This document shows positions 1 through 6,190 of a DNA stretch of 7,464 bases, one piece after another. Location of the stretch: NCBI GenBank assembly GCA_002349565.1, contig DEDN01000035.1, forward strand, positions 138,816-146,279, given 5' to 3'. Every line of letters starts with the position of its first letter. The stretch's first letter is position 1. The notes under the pieces were generated by a model. The model ran no database searches, was not told where the DNA came from, and worked only from the letters and a program-made list of their open reading frames with translations. A program made the translations under genes and the position numbers. Source of the stretch: Alphaproteobacteria bacterium UBA2903. Lineage in GTDB: Bacteria > Pseudomonadota > Alphaproteobacteria > CAAGCB01 > CAG-977.

Positions 1-2
1 CC

Positions 3-1790
3 AAAACCGCCGTTAATGTCGACCGTGTCCTTGTCCCCTACCGCAATCCCGAAGTAACGACGAAATTCCTTGAAGAAGGCATCGTTTATGACGATTTGAG
101 CGAGGAAGACAAAGAACGCTACGAAGAAGATTTCGCGGACGAAGACGGCAATGTTCCCGACGCGATCTTGCCCGCCGAACTCAACCGCTTTATCTTCAAT
201 CGGGAAACGGTCGATCTGGTTCTGGACGATCTGATGCGGCGCGGCATTAAAGTTCAAGGCGGCGACGTGTTGGGAAAAACGATCATTTTCGCGCAAAACA
301 AAGCGCACGCTCAATTCATCATTGAACGCTTCGACGCACTTTATCCGCATTTGAAAGGTCGCTTTGCCAAGCGCGTCATTTGCGACGACGCTTATGCTCA
401 AACAATCATCGACGAGTTCAAACGCCCCGACGATTGGCCGAATATCGCCGTTTCTGTCGATATGATGGATACGGGCATCGACGTTCCCGAAATCGTCAAT
501 CTGGTTTTTTTCAAAAAAGTCCGCTCCAAAACGAAATTCTGGCAGATGATCGGACGGGGAACGCGGCTGTGTCCGAATTTGTGCTGCTCCGACGCGGAAA
601 GCGGCAGTTATCAGGATAAAAAGTATTTCTATATCTTCGACTATTTGCGCAATTTCGAATTTTTCAGAACACATCAGGACGGTATTGAGGGCGGAGAAAC
701 ACTTTCCAACGCCGAATCCGTTTTCGGACGCCGTGTGCGACTGATTTGGCACTTTCAGGACGTCGCTTTCAATGACGAAGCTTATCAGGTGTGGCGCAAA
801 GAGCTGATAAGCACGGTCGTTTCGCAAATCGGCAGCTTGAAGACGGAACGGGTCAGCGTCCACGCTTGTCGGCAATACGTTGACGTTTATAAAAATGCGG
901 AACGTTTCGACTGCCTGACGGAAGAAGATAAAACACGGCTGATCGGCAAAATCGCTCCGTTGATCATGAGCGAAGATTCCGACGAAGCCGCCGTTTCTTT
1001 CGACAATTTCGTTTACGGTATGATGCTGGCAAAAATTGAAAAGGGAAATGTTCAACGCTATGTTTCCTCTTTAACCGGAACGGCGAAAAAGCTGTTGCAA
1101 AAAACAACCATTCCGCAAATCAAAGAAAAAACGGAAATGATTAAAACAATGGCTGACAAAGCGTTTCTGAACGGAGCCGACTTGTTGGCTTTGGAGCAGA
1201 TCAGAGCGGAAATTCGCCCTTTAATCAAATTTCTGATCGACAGTAAAAACAAAATCGTCTTTACCGATCTGCACGATGTCCGCATCGAAACGGGCAACGG
1301 CGAAAGCTTGCCGCTGCCGACATCGTCGGAAGAATACAAGGAACGCGTGAACAGCTATATTTTACAGCATAAAGACCGGCTTTCCATTCAGAAACTGATT
1401 CGCAACCTGCCGATGACCGAAGCCGATTTCAAAGATCTGGAACACGTTTTCACGGGCGAACTCGGAACAAAGGAAGACTATCAAAAGGCTTTTCAGGACA
1501 AACCTCTGGGACTTTTGGTACGCGAAATCGCCAAAGTCGACAGAACGGCGGCGCAAAAGGCTTTTGCGGACTTCATCGCCGATAATTCCCTGACGCAGCA
1601 ACAAATCGTTTTTGTCGAAAGGATTGTCGACTATATCGTGCAAAACGGCTATATCAAACCCGCAGTTCTCAATCTTCCTCCGTTTGACAGACCGCAAAAA
1701 CTGGTAACGCTGTTTAATGCTCAAAAGCAGGAAAAACTGTATAAAGTCATTGAAAACGTCACGAACAACGCAGTAAAAGCTATCGGATAA
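3..1790 (+). CDS. hsdR: Type I restriction enzyme R subunit (HsdR, EcoEI-type), 3' part
   Basis: Restriction subunit of a type I restriction-modification system, in which HsdR supplies the ATP-driven translocase and the nuclease that cuts unmodified DNA. The frame is open from the left edge, so the gene starts outside the window; 595 residues are visible. The TTG at 96 lies inside the frame and is not a convincing start. Seen in order: the second RecA-like helicase lobe with motif IV (GKTIIFAQN, about 270-297), motif V (VSVDMMDTGIDVPEI, about 450-494) and motif VI (QMIGRGTRL, about 543-569), then a long mostly helical C-terminal region typical of the EcoEI R C-terminal domain that docks onto the methylase/specificity complex. 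The N-terminal nuclease domain and Walker A/B motifs would be upstream and cannot be judged. Frame and motifs look intact to the TAA stop. hsdM and hsdS are not in the window and would be expected upstream. Confidence 0.93.
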   Translation, partial: KTAVNVDRVLVPYRNPEVTTKFLEEGIVYDDLSEEDKERYEEDFADEDGNVPDAILPAELNRFIFNRETVDLVLDDLMRRGIKVQGGDVLGKTIIFAQNKAHAQFIIERFDALYPHLKGRFAKRVICDDAYAQTIIDEFKRPDDWPNIAVSVDMMDTGIDVPEIVNLVFFKKVRSKTKFWQMIGRGTRLCPNLCCSDAESGSYQDKKYFYIFDYLRNFEFFRTHQDGIEGGETLSNAESVFGRRVRLIWHFQDVAFNDEAYQVWRKELISTVVSQIGSLKTERVSVHACRQYVDVYKNAERFDCLTEEDKTRLIGKIAPLIMSEDSDEAAVSFDNFVYGMMLAKIEKGNVQRYVSSLTGTAKKLLQKTTIPQIKEKTEMIKTMADKAFLNGADLLALEQIRAEIRPLIKFLIDSKNKIVFTDLHDVRIETGNGESLPLPTSSEEYKERVNSYILQHKDRLSIQKLIRNLPMTEADFKDLEHVFTGELGTKEDYQKAFQDKPLGLLVREIAKVDRTAAQKAFADFIADNSLTQQQIVFVERIVDYIVQNGYIKPAVLNLPPFDRPQKLVTLFNAQKQEKLYKVIENVTNNAVKAIG

Positions 1791-1794
1791 TCAC

Positions 1795-1849
1795 TTTATT
1801 CGTTTGAAAAATGTGATGGTTTGCCATTTATTCGTTTGAAAAATGTGAT
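1795..1849 (+). repeat. Tandem 23-bp direct repeat (32-bp period) in the hsdR-ATPase gap
   Basis: Two perfect 23-bp copies lie at 1795-1817 and 1827-1849. Each begins TTTATTCG and ends AAAATGTGAT, and they are separated by 9 bp. The 32-bp period is about three helical turns, so both copies would present the same DNA face. ATCAC at 1790-1794 forms an inverted match with GTGAT at 1813-1817 around the first copy. Each copy contains TTGAAA, usable as a -35 box. They may be a duplicated promoter or operator for the ATPase gene. Confidence 0.8.
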
Positions 1850-1864
1850 TTTATCGCATATCTT
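1836..1864 (+). promoter_or_regulatory. Candidate promoter for the DUF4143 ATPase
   Basis: TTGAAA at 1836-1841, inside the second repeat copy, is followed by a 17-bp spacer and TATCTT at 1859-1864. This would place transcription start a few bases further on and leave a short leader before the ribosome binding site at 1874-1880. The -10 box matches the consensus at only four of six positions, so this is a weak to moderate call. Confidence 0.35.
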
Positions 1865-1886
1865 TGAAAGAACAAAGGAGCTTGCG

Positions 1887-3197
1887 ATGAAAAGAAACGC
1901 TTTTGAAAATCTGATCCGATGGAAAGAAAAAGACGGTCGAAAACCCCTGATCATACAGGGAGCGCGGCAAGTCGGAAAAACGTGGCTGATGAAAGAGTTC
2001 GCCAAAACGCATTATAAAAATGTCGCGTATGTCAGCTTTAACGATCGGGAGGACGCCAAACGGATTTTCGACGATTCCTATGATGTCGATAATATCATTC
2101 TGTCTTTAAGTGCTGTTACCGGCGTTCGGATTTCGCCGGAAGACACGTTAATCATTTTTGATGAAATTCAGGAATGCGAACGCGCTTTGAATGTCCTGAA
2201 GTTCTTCAATGAAAACGCTCCTCAATATCATATTATGGCGGCGGGAAGTTTGTTAGGCGTCGCCGTCAGGCAGAAAAATATGTCTTTTCCGGTCGGGCAA
2301 GTCGAGTTTTTAAATCTGTATCCCCTGACGTTCGGGGAATTTCTGGACGCCGTCGGGGAACAACAATTAAGCAGTTTGATCTTTGAAGATAACAAAGCCG
2401 TCATTCGCGTCGTGAAAGAAAAATACATAACGCTTTTAAAACAATATATGTTTGTCGGGGGAATGCCGGAAGCGGTTCAAAAGTTCGTGAAAAACAAAAA
2501 TTTCAACGAAGTGCGCGACATCCAAAATCAAATTCTGGAAGGCTATCGTCAGGATTTTTCAAAATATACTGAACCCCGATCGGTTGCCCGAATTACGTCC
2601 GTTTGGAATTCCGTTCCCGCGCAGTTGGCAAAAGAGAATAAAAAGTTTTCTTATCAAGTCGTCGATAAAAGCGCCAGGGCTCGGGAATATGAAATAGCGT
2701 TGGAATGGCTTGTCCTGTGCGGACTGGTTTATAAAATTCCGAGAATAACAAAGCCGGATTTACCGTTGTCGGCGTATGAAGATATGTCGGCTTTCAAATT
2801 ATATATGCTTGATACGGGATTGCTTTGCGCAAAATCCGGACTGGACGCTCAAACGATCATCAACGGGAACGCCATCTTTGAAGAGTTCAAAGGCAGTCTG
2901 ACAGAACAGTATGTTTTGCAGGAACTGAAAGTGCAAAAAGAACTGTTTATCGCCTATTGGTCGAAAAAATCCGGAACGGCGGAAGTCGATTTCGTCATAC
3001 AGGACAATTCGAAAATCGTTCCCGTGGAAGTCAAAGCTTCCGTTAACCTGAAAGCCAAAAGTCTGGCTTCTTATCGGGAACAATATCAGCCGGAAAAAGC
3101 CGTTCGCACGTCGTTGGCGGACTTTGAAATCAACGGCGGACTATACAACATTCCTCTTTATCTGATTGAAAACATCTCCGGAATTTTGAAAAAATAA
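1887..3197 (+). CDS. DUF4143-family AAA (AAA_14) ATP-binding protein
   Basis: A 436-residue P-loop ATPase of the AAA_14/DUF4143 family, proteins common in accessory islands whose biochemical role is mostly unknown. Seen: Walker A GARQVGKT (25-32), Walker B LIIFDEIQ (88-95), a sensor-like AAGSLLGV (118-125), a family-typical stretch VEFLNLYPLTFGEFL, then the C-terminal DUF4143 region ending in AEVDF (Asp368) and VPVEVKAS (Glu381, Lys383). That D...ExK pattern resembles the PD-(D/E)XK nuclease fold seen at the end of this family. Length is normal and no motif is damaged. The ATG at 1887 is chosen because AAAGGAG (1874-1880) sits 6 bp before it; the in-frame ATG at 1821 lies among the repeats and has no such site. 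It follows hsdR in the same direction after 96 bp and probably has its own promoter. Proposed roles for relatives, such as toxin-antitoxin-like or defence ATPases, are unproven. Confidence 0.9.
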   Translation: MKRNAFENLIRWKEKDGRKPLIIQGARQVGKTWLMKEFAKTHYKNVAYVSFNDREDAKRIFDDSYDVDNIILSLSAVTGVRISPEDTLIIFDEIQECERALNVLKFFNENAPQYHIMAAGSLLGVAVRQKNMSFPVGQVEFLNLYPLTFGEFLDAVGEQQLSSLIFEDNKAVIRVVKEKYITLLKQYMFVGGMPEAVQKFVKNKNFNEVRDIQNQILEGYRQDFSKYTEPRSVARITSVWNSVPAQLAKENKKFSYQVVDKSARAREYEIALEWLVLCGLVYKIPRITKPDLPLSAYEDMSAFKLYMLDTGLLCAKSGLDAQTIINGNAIFEEFKGSLTEQYVLQELKVQKELFIAYWSKKSGTAEVDFVIQDNSKIVPVEVKASVNLKAKSLASYREQYQPEKAVRTSLADFEINGGLYNIPLYLIENISGILKK

Positions 3198-3325
3198 AGC
3201 ACTTTGAATGTCCTCGAACAGCGAAAAATACTTATTGTTTTTTTGCCATTTTATTACAAAATGCGCATCACGGAAAAGGGATGGAACGATAGTTTTTACC
3301 GAGTGATGTTTGTTTATACCAACAT

Positions 3326-3464
3326 ATTGATATTATTGAATAAATAGGCGTTAATGAAAGTTATGAGGGCAAACTGAAATATACTTTCCTTTGGCGGATT
3401 ACCCCTCCGGAAGTTACCTCCGTGTTACCTCAAATCGAAAGGATAAACGCCTATGAATATCAAT
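3326..3464. promoter_or_regulatory. Bipartite inverted repeat ending in the integrase start codon
   Basis: Left arm ATTGATATT (3326-3334), nine bases, then ATAGGCGTT (3344-3352). Right arm AACGCCTAT (3446-3454), one base, then AATATCAAT (3456-3464). Both nine-base blocks pair perfectly with their partners, 18 of 18 positions, the only asymmetry being a nine-base versus one-base linker. The right arm covers the integrase ATG (3453-3455). It could be an operator for repression of int, a site for integrase or an excisionase, or an RNA structure hiding the start codon. Confidence 0.6.
3398..3430 (+). repeat. GTTACCT repeats upstream of the integrase; candidate arm or att site
   Basis: GTTACCT occurs at 3413-3419 and 3424-3430, 11 bp apart (one helical turn), with a weaker ATTACCC at 3398-3404. 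The block GTTACCTCCGTGTTACCT matches 16 of 18 bases with 7064-7081, in the same orientation. Closely spaced direct repeats next to an integrase gene resemble arm-type sites bound by the integrase N-terminal domain, or one end of an integrated element. The flanking bases of the two blocks show no clear similarity, which favours protein-binding sites over long att identity. Confidence 0.5.
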
Positions 3465-4511
3465 AAATCTTTCATCAACAGCCTGTCTTTTTCGGGCAAA
3501 GAAACGACCTATTTCGACGATAGCGTCAAGGGCTTCGGCGTCCGCGTCTGCAAATCGTCCGCGAGTTATATTCTGATGTATCGCAACGCCTACGGGCGGC
3601 AGAAGAAACTGACCATCTGCAAAACAACGCTGATGATGCCGACCGAAGCGCGGGACGAAGCCAAGCGGCTTTTGGCTTTGGTCGTTCAAGGCAAAGACCC
3701 GGAACAGGAAAAACTGGAACGCCGCAAAGAATTGACGATCGGCGAACTGGCGGACGAGTTCCTTAACTTCAAACTGCCGTTTCTGAAACAAGCGACACGG
3801 AACTCGTATCAATCGGCGGTCAAAAAGCACATCAAGCCGGATTTGGGCAAAATACCGATCAAAGCGTTCAGACATTCGGACGCTCAACGGTATTATAACG
3901 ACTTGCTGATGGGAAAAGGGATAACGACCTTTCACTCCGAAAAAGAAGACTTCCGGCATATCGGATCGGCGAACACGGTTCTCGTCCCTTTGCGGTGTAT
4001 GTTCGATTACGCCCGTTCTTTGGGACTGGTGGACTTCAATCCGGTCAAGGAGTTGCTTCTTCAAATGAAAGACGCCGTTCAGCCGCAGAGTAATGACGAG
4101 TTTGTGTTTCCGAAGTCGGGGAAAGGAACGGACGTTGCCAAGAACTTCTTTCAGGTTCACGTCAAATCAAAGCCGGAGTTTGCGAAGAAGAAAGTTCACA
4201 GCTTGCGGCACACGTTTGCGTCGATGGCGGCGGCGATCGGCTTTCCGGAAGCGGTCGTGGCGAGGCTGTTGGGACACAAGCAACAGAGTATGACCGCGCG
4301 ATACACGCACTTGACGGAAGACGCCGTTCAACAGGCGGCGGATAAGATAACGCGAAGAATTGCCGCGTTGCTCAATATCCCCGAACAATGCGCCAAGCCG
4401 GAGGATGTGAAGATGTTTCCGCGGGGGATTCATCTTTACAAGCTTCACCTTGTAAAGCCGGAGGAATATCCGCGTCCGATACCCGCCCGAAAACAGAGGG
4501 CGGCGGGGTGA
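3453..4511 (+). CDS. Tyrosine recombinase/integrase with an internal deletion of the catalytic core
   Basis: A 352-residue integrase-like protein that would normally insert and excise a mobile element. Seen: an arm DNA-binding domain of DUF4102 type (about 1-90, with TTYFDDSVKGFGVRV and YILMYRNAYGRQKKLTI), a SAM-like core-binding domain (about 95-200), then EFVFPKSGKG (216-225), the HSLRHTF box (His249, Arg252), LLGH (His275) and ARYTHL with the nucleophile Tyr284. The segment expected between NPVKEL (196-201) and EFVFP, roughly 100 residues holding the TGxRxxE-type box with the first catalytic Arg, is absent, although the frame is intact. The protein is therefore probably unable to recombine but could still bind DNA. 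A basic, proline-rich tail (310-352) has no counterpart in the second integrase at 7318-7464. The ATG at 3453 is preceded by AAAGGA (3438-3443), 9 bp away. The inverted repeat ending at 3464 overlaps this start. Confidence 0.88.
   Translation: MNINKSFINSLSFSGKETTYFDDSVKGFGVRVCKSSASYILMYRNAYGRQKKLTICKTTLMMPTEARDEAKRLLALVVQGKDPEQEKLERRKELTIGELADEFLNFKLPFLKQATRNSYQSAVKKHIKPDLGKIPIKAFRHSDAQRYYNDLLMGKGITTFHSEKEDFRHIGSANTVLVPLRCMFDYARSLGLVDFNPVKELLLQMKDAVQPQSNDEFVFPKSGKGTDVAKNFFQVHVKSKPEFAKKKVHSLRHTFASMAAAIGFPEAVVARLLGHKQQSMTARYTHLTEDAVQQAADKITRRIAALLNIPEQCAKPEDVKMFPRGIHLYKLHLVKPEEYPRPIPARKQRAAG
4434..4457 (+). repeat. Perfect hairpin inside the integrase tail
   Basis: CTTTACAAG (4434-4442) pairs with CTTGTAAAG (4449-4457) around a six-base loop. 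It lies between two copies of AAGCCGGAGGA (4395-4405 and 4455-4465), exactly 60 bp apart. All of it falls in the codons for the C-terminal extension that the second integrase lacks, so the tail may derive from formerly non-coding, terminator-like DNA. No T-tract follows. Confidence 0.55.
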
Positions 4512-4535
4512 TCCGAGAGGGGTGACGTCCATTTG

Positions 4536-4566
4536 GCAAGGGCGCAAAAGTTTTGCGCTAACTTGC
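4536..4566 (+). terminator. Hairpin 25 bp after the integrase stop; weak terminator candidate
   Basis: GCAAG (4536-4540) and GCGCAAAA (4542-4549) pair with TTTTGCGC (4551-4558) and CTTGC (4562-4566), giving 13 pairs with a small internal bulge. The apical stem is nearly closed on itself, so a few terminal pairs would open. A run of five T follows only at 4574-4578, so termination efficiency is doubtful, but the position is right for ending the integrase transcript. Confidence 0.45.
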
Positions 4567-4590
4567 TATCGCATTTTTACAAATCCGATG

Positions 4591-4607
4591 GTGAAGCGAC
4601 GCTTCAC
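4591..4607. repeat. 17-bp palindrome
   Basis: GTGAAGCG (4591-4598) and CGCTTCAC (4600-4607) form a perfect palindrome around one central base. It is a possible protein-binding site in the gene-free stretch 4512-4894. Confidence 0.5.
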
Positions 4608-4630
4608 GGCAGACGCTCCCGATAACAGAG

Positions 4631-4696
4631 GGGGCGTTTGCTCCGGGTTTGAAAAATAGCAGATAGAAGAGAAAAGCCCCGAACCCGGAACGCCCC
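4631..4696 (+). repeat. Long GC-rich inverted repeat, possible terminator
   Basis: GGGGCGTT (4631-4638) plus CCGGGTT (4643-4649) pair with AACCCGG (4682-4688) plus AACGCCCC (4689-4696): 15 pairs with a four-base bulge on the left arm and a 32-base loop. TTTCTT follows at 4697-4702. The right arm's CCCCTTTCTTG could instead pair with CAAGGGGG just downstream. It may act as a terminator on the + strand or as the folded end of a mobile element. I see no coding gene between 4512 and 4894. Confidence 0.5.
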
Positions 4697-4823
4697 TTTC
4701 TTGAATTACGAACAAGGGGGACGCCCGTTCAAAACCGCCGCAGAGAGAAAGCGTCAACATTCGCGACCGAGTGACGGCGCGCTATGGCACGTTTTCTGCC
4801 GTAGCAAAGCATCGTAAACAAGG

Positions 4824-4891
4824 GAATACCGACGAAACAAGATGCTACGAATGAATACGGACGAATACGAATGTAAACGACCGAATACGAA
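4824..4891. repeat. Helically phased GAATAC repeats
   Basis: GAATAC occurs at 4824, 4853, 4863 and 4883, spaced 29, 10 and 20 bp, all close to whole helical turns. Two of the copies sit in an exact 10-bp direct repeat CGAATACGAA (4862-4871 and 4882-4891). Such phasing is typical of iteron or multi-site binding arrays, for example for an excisionase, replication or partition protein. No such protein is identified in the window. Confidence 0.5.
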
Positions 4892-4901
4892 CGTTTACAT
4901 T
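4870..4901 (-). terminator. Hairpin overlapping the DUF429 stop codon
   Basis: AATGTAAACG (4870-4879) pairs with CGTTTACATT (4892-4901) around a 12-base loop. The right arm covers the TAA stop of the - strand DUF429 gene (4895-4897). There is no good U-run on the - strand after the stem, so it may protect the 3' end, or be a binding site related to the GAATAC array whose last copy lies in the loop, rather than being a true terminator. Confidence 0.4.
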
Positions 4902-5611
4902 AAGTTTTTCGCGTATGCGATAAATGGATAATCGTCGGCTCCTTCTTTGATTTTACCGAGATTTTCTTTTGTTCCGATTATCTTAGCCATCACGGCCAAA
5001 CAGGCGGCATCAAGCAAATCATCAAATTTGAAAAAAGCGTCCTTTTCCTGTTTTGAGGCTTCCCGCAAAAGTTTTTCAATTCCGGCAACGCCAAGATATT
5101 CTTTCAAAATCAAAAGTCGTTCGGCTTGTCCCGCACCTGTTTTCTTGGGAAAAATCTTTGGAAAAATCTTTTTGCTGTTGTTTAGCAGTTCAAAGCAAAA
5201 CTCCGGATGAGATTCCCAAAAATGAAAAACGTCAGGATTGTTTCCTGCCGAGAACTCTTTTACTTCATAAATTTTGTGCATAATTGCTTTCGTTTGTTCT
5301 GACATCGTAATCGTATCTTTGATACGGTCATATTCCTCTTCCGTAGGAGGTAAGTTTTCGGGAAGAGAAAAAACAGAATTTTTATTCCCTTTCATAGCAT
5401 TACGCAACGCTCCGTCAGGTCTTTTTTTTAAGCCGATCGGCATATCAATCAGAATCGGCATATCAATCAGAATAATGTCTTTCGGGTTGCTTCTGTTAAA
5501 ATCGAAGCCTGTTAATTTTTCTTTGACCGTAACGTTTGTCACGCCATATTCATTTATAAAAACGGCAATCCATCCGGCAGGACACCCGTCAATCCCCACA
5601 TATTCAGTCAT
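4895..5611 (-). CDS. DUF429 protein, predicted RNase H-fold nuclease, with two internal tandem duplications
   Basis: A 238-residue member of the DUF429 family (COG2410-like, predicted RuvC/RNase H-fold nucleases with no settled function). Seen: the first acidic strand YVGIDGCPAGW (4-14, Asp8), the second strand IDMPIGL with its conserved Asp, the NSVFSLP and SEQTKAIMHKIYEV motifs, SHPEFCFELLN (134-144), and DDLLDA (197-202) near the C-terminus, which would supply the last acidic residue. Odd: ILIDMP is repeated in tandem (47-52, 53-58), duplicating the active-site strand, and KIFP is repeated (148-151, 152-155). Both are exact DNA duplications of 18 and 12 bp and keep the frame. Its ATG overlaps the end of the HD gene by 8 bp (ATGACTGA), so translation is probably coupled; AAAGG lies 9 bp before the ATG. 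It is A/T-rich compared with hsdR. The duplications may alter or abolish activity. Confidence 0.88.
   Translation of the reverse strand: MTEYVGIDGCPAGWIAVFINEYGVTNVTVKEKLTGFDFNRSNPKDIILIDMPILIDMPIGLKKRPDGALRNAMKGNKNSVFSLPENLPPTEEEYDRIKDTITMSEQTKAIMHKIYEVKEFSAGNNPDVFHFWESHPEFCFELLNNSKKIFPKIFPKKTGAGQAERLLILKEYLGVAGIEKLLREASKQEKDAFFKFDDLLDAACLAVMAKIIGTKENLGKIKEGADDYPFIAYAKNLM
5148..5171. repeat. 12-bp tandem duplication in the DUF429 gene
   Basis: GGAAAAATCTTT is present twice back to back (5148-5159, 5160-5171), giving KIFPKIFP in the protein. Four codons are added without a frameshift. Confidence 0.95.
5437..5472. repeat. 18-bp tandem duplication in the DUF429 active-site strand
   Basis: TCGGCATATCAATCAGAA is present twice back to back (5437-5454, 5455-5472) with no mismatch, giving ILIDMPILIDMP in the protein. 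The lack of any difference between copies, even at silent positions, points to a recent event or an assembly artefact. Confidence 0.95.
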
Positions 5612-6170
5612 TTATCAATTCCTTTGTCAATTCCTTGTATAAAGCTAAAAACTCATTTTGCACATCTTCGAAAGGACGTATTTGCGATGACAACATAATA
5701 TGGAGCATTTGGCCGTTATCCGGAATAGGATTTGCTTTCACATCATTCTTAAAATAATTTTCAAATTCCCAATACAGCATTGTATCGTCAATCATGTGCC
5801 ATAATGCCTGTTCAGCGAAAAACGGTTTTATGCAGTGCGGAGCAAGAGCCGTTAAAATAGCTTTTTCCAATCTGTCTTCGTTTTCCATATATGCTTGTCC
5901 TTTAATGGGACGAGGAATATCGCACATATACGCTTCGGAAGCATCGTGAAGAAGGCAACAAAGCTGAATCGTTTTATCGTATCCTCGTGCAGCGGCTTCT
6001 TTACAGCAATTTATGGAATGTTCTGCAACGGAATAAAAACGGTTGAAATGACCGTTTGCACGACATAATAACGACAAAGCGTGCGCTATGTCCTCAATTT
6101 TAACGGTCAGCGGATCAGGGGTGAGGACATTAAACGATTGTCCGGTAAAAGTGGAGATAATATTTTTCAT
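5604..6170 (-). CDS. HD-domain phosphohydrolase, YfdR/YfbR-like
   Basis: A 188-residue HD-superfamily hydrolase. It resembles the phage and prophage group that includes E. coli YfdR and the 5'-deoxynucleotidase YfbR (COG1896-like), soluble metal-dependent enzymes acting on nucleotides. Seen: an N-terminal TFTGQSFNVLTPDP typical of the YfdR type, IEDIAHALSLLCRANGHF (25-42), FYSVAEHS (45-52, first metal His51), LLHDASEAY (73-81, the HD pair His75/Asp76), DIPRPIK (84-90) and a later Asp128/Asp129 in MIDDTMLYWEFE for the last metal ligand. All key residues are present and length is normal. AGGA lies upstream of the ATG at 6170. The coding end overlaps the DUF429 start by 8 bp, so the two form a unit. 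A strong terminator hairpin sits only 20 bp before this start, so expression may depend on read-through from the coiled-coil gene or on a promoter inside it. The substrate cannot be told from sequence; a deoxynucleotide is the family-based guess. Confidence 0.88.
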   Translation of the reverse strand: MKNIISTFTGQSFNVLTPDPLTVKIEDIAHALSLLCRANGHFNRFYSVAEHSINCCKEAAARGYDKTIQLCCLLHDASEAYMCDIPRPIKGQAYMENEDRLEKAILTALAPHCIKPFFAEQALWHMIDDTMLYWEFENYFKNDVKANPIPDNGQMLHIMLSSQIRPFEDVQNEFLALYKELTKELIND

Positions 6171-6190
6171 TGGTTTTCCTAAAATAAAAG

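Noticed and set aside
96..98. TTG at 96 as the start of the restriction gene
   Set aside because: The same frame is open to the window edge and the upstream residues fit the helicase family, so the gene begins outside.
1821..1886. 22-residue N-terminal extension of the DUF4143 ATPase
   Set aside because: It is read from the repeat/promoter DNA; the ATG at 1887 has a good ribosome binding site and matches the family's usual start before the Walker A motif.
3245..3264. Terminator after the ATPase gene
   Set aside because: The small GCATTTT-type hairpin has its T-run before rather than after the stem on the + strand, so it does not fit a + strand terminator.
3414..4160. 248-codon ORF opposite the integrase
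   Set aside because: Antisense shadow of the integrase, with a low-complexity Arg/Phe-rich translation and no family features.
4566..4760. 64-codon ORF on the - strand after the integrase
   Set aside because: No ribosome binding site, and it covers palindromes and an inverted repeat; best read as translation of non-coding DNA.
4849..4892. CRISPR-like repeats
   Set aside because: The repeated unit is only about 10 bp with 10-20 bp spacing and no cas genes; it resembles a binding-site array.
4512..4894. tRNA gene as integration target
   Set aside because: No cloverleaf, T-loop or acceptor stem could be built here or elsewhere in the gaps.
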